Shown here one piece after another: positions 61,255 through 64,000 of a stretch of DNA of 64,000 nt. The notes under the pieces were generated by a model, which did no database searches, was not told the DNA's origin, and saw nothing but the letters and a program-made list of their open reading frames with translations. Origin of the DNA: Pseudomonas fluorescens (GTDB lineage: Bacteria; Pseudomonadota; Gammaproteobacteria; Pseudomonadales; Pseudomonadaceae); the NCBI RefSeq assembly GCF_005938625.1, contig NZ_VCNJ01000034.1, forward strand, positions 1 through 64,000. The letters are read 5' to 3'. Positions within the stretch are counted from its first letter, which is position 1; every line of letters begins with the position of its first letter. Both the position numbers and the translations under genes were made by a program.

Positions 61255-64000
61255 AGATTCTCGCCATACGCTTGAAAAACCTTGCCTCGCTCGCCGGCCC
61301 GTTCGAGATCGATTTCACCGCTGAGCCGTTGGCCAGCGCCGGTTTATTCGCCATCACCGGCCCGACCGGCGCCGGTAAAAGCACCCTGCTCGACGCCTTG
61401 TGCCTGGCGCTGTTCGGCGCCGTGCCGCGTCTGAACAACACCGGCCGCGACGCGAAAGTCCCGGATGCTGACGGCGAAATCGCCACCGGCGACCCGCGCA
61501 CTCTGCTGCGTCGCGGCACCGGCGAAGGTTATGCCGAAGTGGATTTCGTCGGTGTCGATGGCCGTCGTTATCGGGCTCGCTGGGAAGCCAACCGCGCCCG
61601 TGAGAAGGCCAGCGGCAAGCTGCAGGCCAGTCGTCAGAGCCTGCGCGACATCGATCAGGATCAATTGCTCGCCAGCCAGAAAGGCGAATACAAAACTCAG
61701 CTGGAAGCTGCGCTCGGCCTGAACTTCGAACAGTTCACCCGCGCTGTATTGCTGGCGCAGAGCGAGTTCAGCGCGTTCCTCAAGGCTGACGACAACGACC
61801 GCAGCGAACTGCTGGAAAAACTCACGGACACCGCGCTGTACACCCGCCTCGGCCGCCGCGCCTTCGACAAGACCAAAGAGGCCCGCGAAGCGCACAAGCT
61901 GTTGCAGGATCAGGCCACCGGCGTGACCCCGTTGGCACCCGAAGCCCGGGCCGAGCTGGATGAGCGCTTCAATGCTGCGCAACAGCAAATGAAGTTGCAG
62001 CAGGCGCAGCTCAAACAGCTTGAGCAACAGCACAGCTGGCTCAAGGATTTGCGTGTGTTGCAAGACGCGCAGCAAGCCGCCAACGAGCAATTGCACAGTG
62101 CACAGCAGCAATCGGAAAGTCTGGCCGGCGAGCGGGTGAAACTGACGCGACTGGAGCAGCTCGGCCCGCAGCGGCACCAGTTCGCGCGTAAAACCGAACT
62201 CGATGTGCTGCTGACGCCATTGGCCGCACAGATTGCTGCGCACACACAGCAACACACCGAGCTGACCGAGCGCCAAACGCAACTGGAGCAGAGCCTCGAA
62301 ACGGCGAAAGTCGCCCTGAGCAACGCGCTACAGCGACAGAGCGAAAACGCGCCGCTGTTGCGTCAGGCCTTTGAAGAGCAAAGCACCCTCGCCCGTCTGG
62401 CCAACGAGGTCGCCCAAAGCGCCGAAGCCAGGCTCAACGCGCAGCAGGCTTGCACTGATGGCCAAAACGCCATTCAAGCCTTGCTGGAAAAACAGACCCA
62501 GGTCGCCGAACGCCTGCAACGCATCGCCGCCGAACTTGAGCAAAGTGCCCATCTGGCGCCACTGAGCGATGCATGGAATGCCTACCGCGATCGCCTGCAA
62601 CAGCTGATGCTGATCGGCAACCGCTTGAACAAAGGCCAAGCGGAACTGGCGAGTCTCGAAGAAAACGCCACGCGTAGCTCCACAGAGCTGACAACACAGA
62701 AACAGCAACTGGAAGTGCTGTTCAAAGAGGCCGGCGCCGAACCTGATGCGGTCACCGAGCAGATCGGCATCCTCGGCACGCTGCTGCAGGACAACCGTAA
62801 GCAACTGCGCGCGTTCGAAGACCTGTCGCGCCTGTGGGCCACGCAGCAGGATCTCGACAAGCGCAGCAGCGAACTACAACAACGCCAGCTCAGCGCCCAG
62901 CAGGAACGCGAGCGCCTGACCCAGGACGGCGTAAAAACCAAGGCCGAGCTGACCGTCGCCGAGCAAACCCTCAACGTCACCCGCGAACTGCTTGAACGTC
63001 AGCGCGTGGCGCGCAGTGCCAGCGTCGAAGAGTTGCGCGCGCAGTTGCAGGACGATCAGCCGTGCCCGGTCTGCGGCAGCAACGAGCATCCGTATCATCA
63101 ACCCGAAGCGTTGCTACAAAGCCTTGGTCGCCACGATGAAAGCGAACAGGCCAACGCCCAGCAGGTGGTCGATCAGCTCAAGGAAAAGCTCATCGAGCTG
63201 CGCGCCGAAGTCGGTGGCGTGATTGCACAACAGAAAGAACTGCTGCAACAGCAAGAACAACTGGCGACCCAGCAGCAGGCATTGGCGCCGAGCCTCGACG
63301 CGCATCCGCTGGCCGCGCAGTTGTTCAATCAGAACGCCGACAAGCGCGATGCCTGGCTCGCCCGGCAAAACGAGCAACTGAACCAGAGTATCACTCAGGA
63401 CGAACAACGCCAGAGCGCCCTGCTCACCTTGCAACAGGATGCCGCGCGTCTGACCCAGCAATTGCGTCAGGCAGAAACTGCGCATCAACAAGCAGCGCAG
63501 AACCTCAACAATCAGCAACGCGAATTGAGCAGCGACCGTCAGCGCCTCGACGAAGAACTCACCGCGTTCGGCAATCTGCTGCCGGCCGACACCCTTGAAG
63601 CCTTGCGCCAGGAACCGGCGGCGACATTCATGCAGCTAGACCGACAGATCGCCGAGCGCCTGGCGCAAGTCGATCAGCAGAAGGAAGAACAGGCCGAGCA
63701 GCAACAGCGGCAACAGACGCTGGAGAAAGAGCAGGATCGCCAGCAGACCCGTGCTCAGCAGTTGCTCAGCGCCGAACAGCAATTCACTGCACTGACCGAA
63801 CAGCAGCAGACCTGCCAGCAAAAAATGGCGCAACTGCTCGGCGAGCACAGCAGCGCCGAACACTGGCAGCAGCAGCTTGAGCAAGCGGTTGAACAGGCAC
63901 GTAACGCCGAAACCGGCACCGCGCAGGAACTGCAGAACGTGCGCACACAACTTGTGCAGATCGCCGCCGAACTCAAGGCGCAACAGGAGCGCTTGCAAGC
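61251..64000 (+). CDS. sbcC: Exonuclease SbcCD, C subunit, 3' end outside window
   Basis: SMC-like ATPase subunit of SbcCD. 916 codons lie in the window. Walker A is GPTGAGKS (near 38-45) in the N-terminal half-ATPase. Heptad coiled coil runs from about 220. The zinc hook is CPVCG with the first Cys at residue 605 (DDQPCPVCGSNEHPYH). A second coiled coil rich in Gln/Glu runs to the window end; the C-terminal half-ATPase with signature and Walker B motifs is beyond it. ATGA overlap with sbcD. Confidence 0.96.
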   Translation, partial: MKILAIRLKNLASLAGPFEIDFTAEPLASAGLFAITGPTGAGKSTLLDALCLALFGAVPRLNNTGRDAKVPDADGEIATGDPRTLLRRGTGEGYAEVDFVGVDGRRYRARWEANRAREKASGKLQASRQSLRDIDQDQLLASQKGEYKTQLEAALGLNFEQFTRAVLLAQSEFSAFLKADDNDRSELLEKLTDTALYTRLGRRAFDKTKEAREAHKLLQDQATGVTPLAPEARAELDERFNAAQQQMKLQQAQLKQLEQQHSWLKDLRVLQDAQQAANEQLHSAQQQSESLAGERVKLTRLEQLGPQRHQFARKTELDVLLTPLAAQIAAHTQQHTELTERQTQLEQSLETAKVALSNALQRQSENAPLLRQAFEEQSTLARLANEVAQSAEARLNAQQACTDGQNAIQALLEKQTQVAERLQRIAAELEQSAHLAPLSDAWNAYRDRLQQLMLIGNRLNKGQAELASLEENATRSSTELTTQKQQLEVLFKEAGAEPDAVTEQIGILGTLLQDNRKQLRAFEDLSRLWATQQDLDKRSSELQQRQLSAQQERERLTQDGVKTKAELTVAEQTLNVTRELLERQRVARSASVEELRAQLQDDQPCPVCGSNEHPYHQPEALLQSLGRHDESEQANAQQVVDQLKEKLIELRAEVGGVIAQQKELLQQQEQLATQQQALAPSLDAHPLAAQLFNQNADKRDAWLARQNEQLNQSITQDEQRQSALLTLQQDAARLTQQLRQAETAHQQAAQNLNNQQRELSSDRQRLDEELTAFGNLLPADTLEALRQEPAATFMQLDRQIAERLAQVDQQKEEQAEQQQRQQTLEKEQDRQQTRAQQLLSAEQQFTALTEQQQTCQQKMAQLLGEHSSAEHWQQQLEQAVEQARNAETGTAQELQNVRTQLVQIAAELKAQQERLQ

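Overview
The window reads as chromosomal DNA of a fluorescent-group Pseudomonas. The genes are GC-rich, REP palindromes built on GGGAGCGAGCTTGCTCGCGA and TAGGAGCTGCCGAAGGCTGC are dispersed between them, and DUF6124 genes, a large NAD-glutamate dehydrogenase and a moxR/DUF58/VWA/BatD operon are all present. No tRNA, rRNA, CRISPR, integrase or intact transposase was seen.

Region 1 (1-5719) and region 3 (24125-28269) are two halves of one locus. Together they encode a type II secretion system whose gene order matches the P. aeruginosa vreA-vreI-vreR-hxcW-hxcU-hxcP-hxcV-hxcT-hxcX-hxcY-hxcZ-hxcQ locus, read here from right to left. The secretin has a lipobox, as known for the liposecretin HxcQ. 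The regulatory genes are an STN-domain receptor-like protein, an ECF sigma factor and a FecR-type anti-sigma factor. In P. aeruginosa this machine secretes phosphatases under phosphate limitation.

Region 2 (5720-24124) is about 18.4 kb of accessory DNA separating gspI (hxcV) from gspC (hxcP). It starts with a MITE-like element whose inverted repeat supplies the last codons of gspI. It holds LysR, HxlR and AraC regulators with divergent oxidoreductase genes, an SDR remnant and a LysR remnant, and two copies of a DUF6124 gene with a conserved leader that shows compensatory base changes. It also holds a candidate glycine-zipper toxin operon with two paralogous membrane proteins as likely immunity proteins.

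Region 4 (28270-41217) holds small secreted or cupin proteins, a MocR-type regulator, a tandem array of four 133-bp palindromic units, gdhB, and an unrecognised protein with several Cys pairs. Region 5 (41218-48060) is a six-gene MoxR/DUF58/DUF4381/VWA/VWA-TPR/BatD operon with overlapping genes. Region 6 (48061-59601) is a contact-dependent inhibition type locus: a 3548-residue CdiA/FHA protein with a papain-like C-terminal domain and a small AT-rich downstream gene, without an adjacent cdiB. Region 7 (60010-64000) is sbcD and the start of sbcC, which runs off the window.
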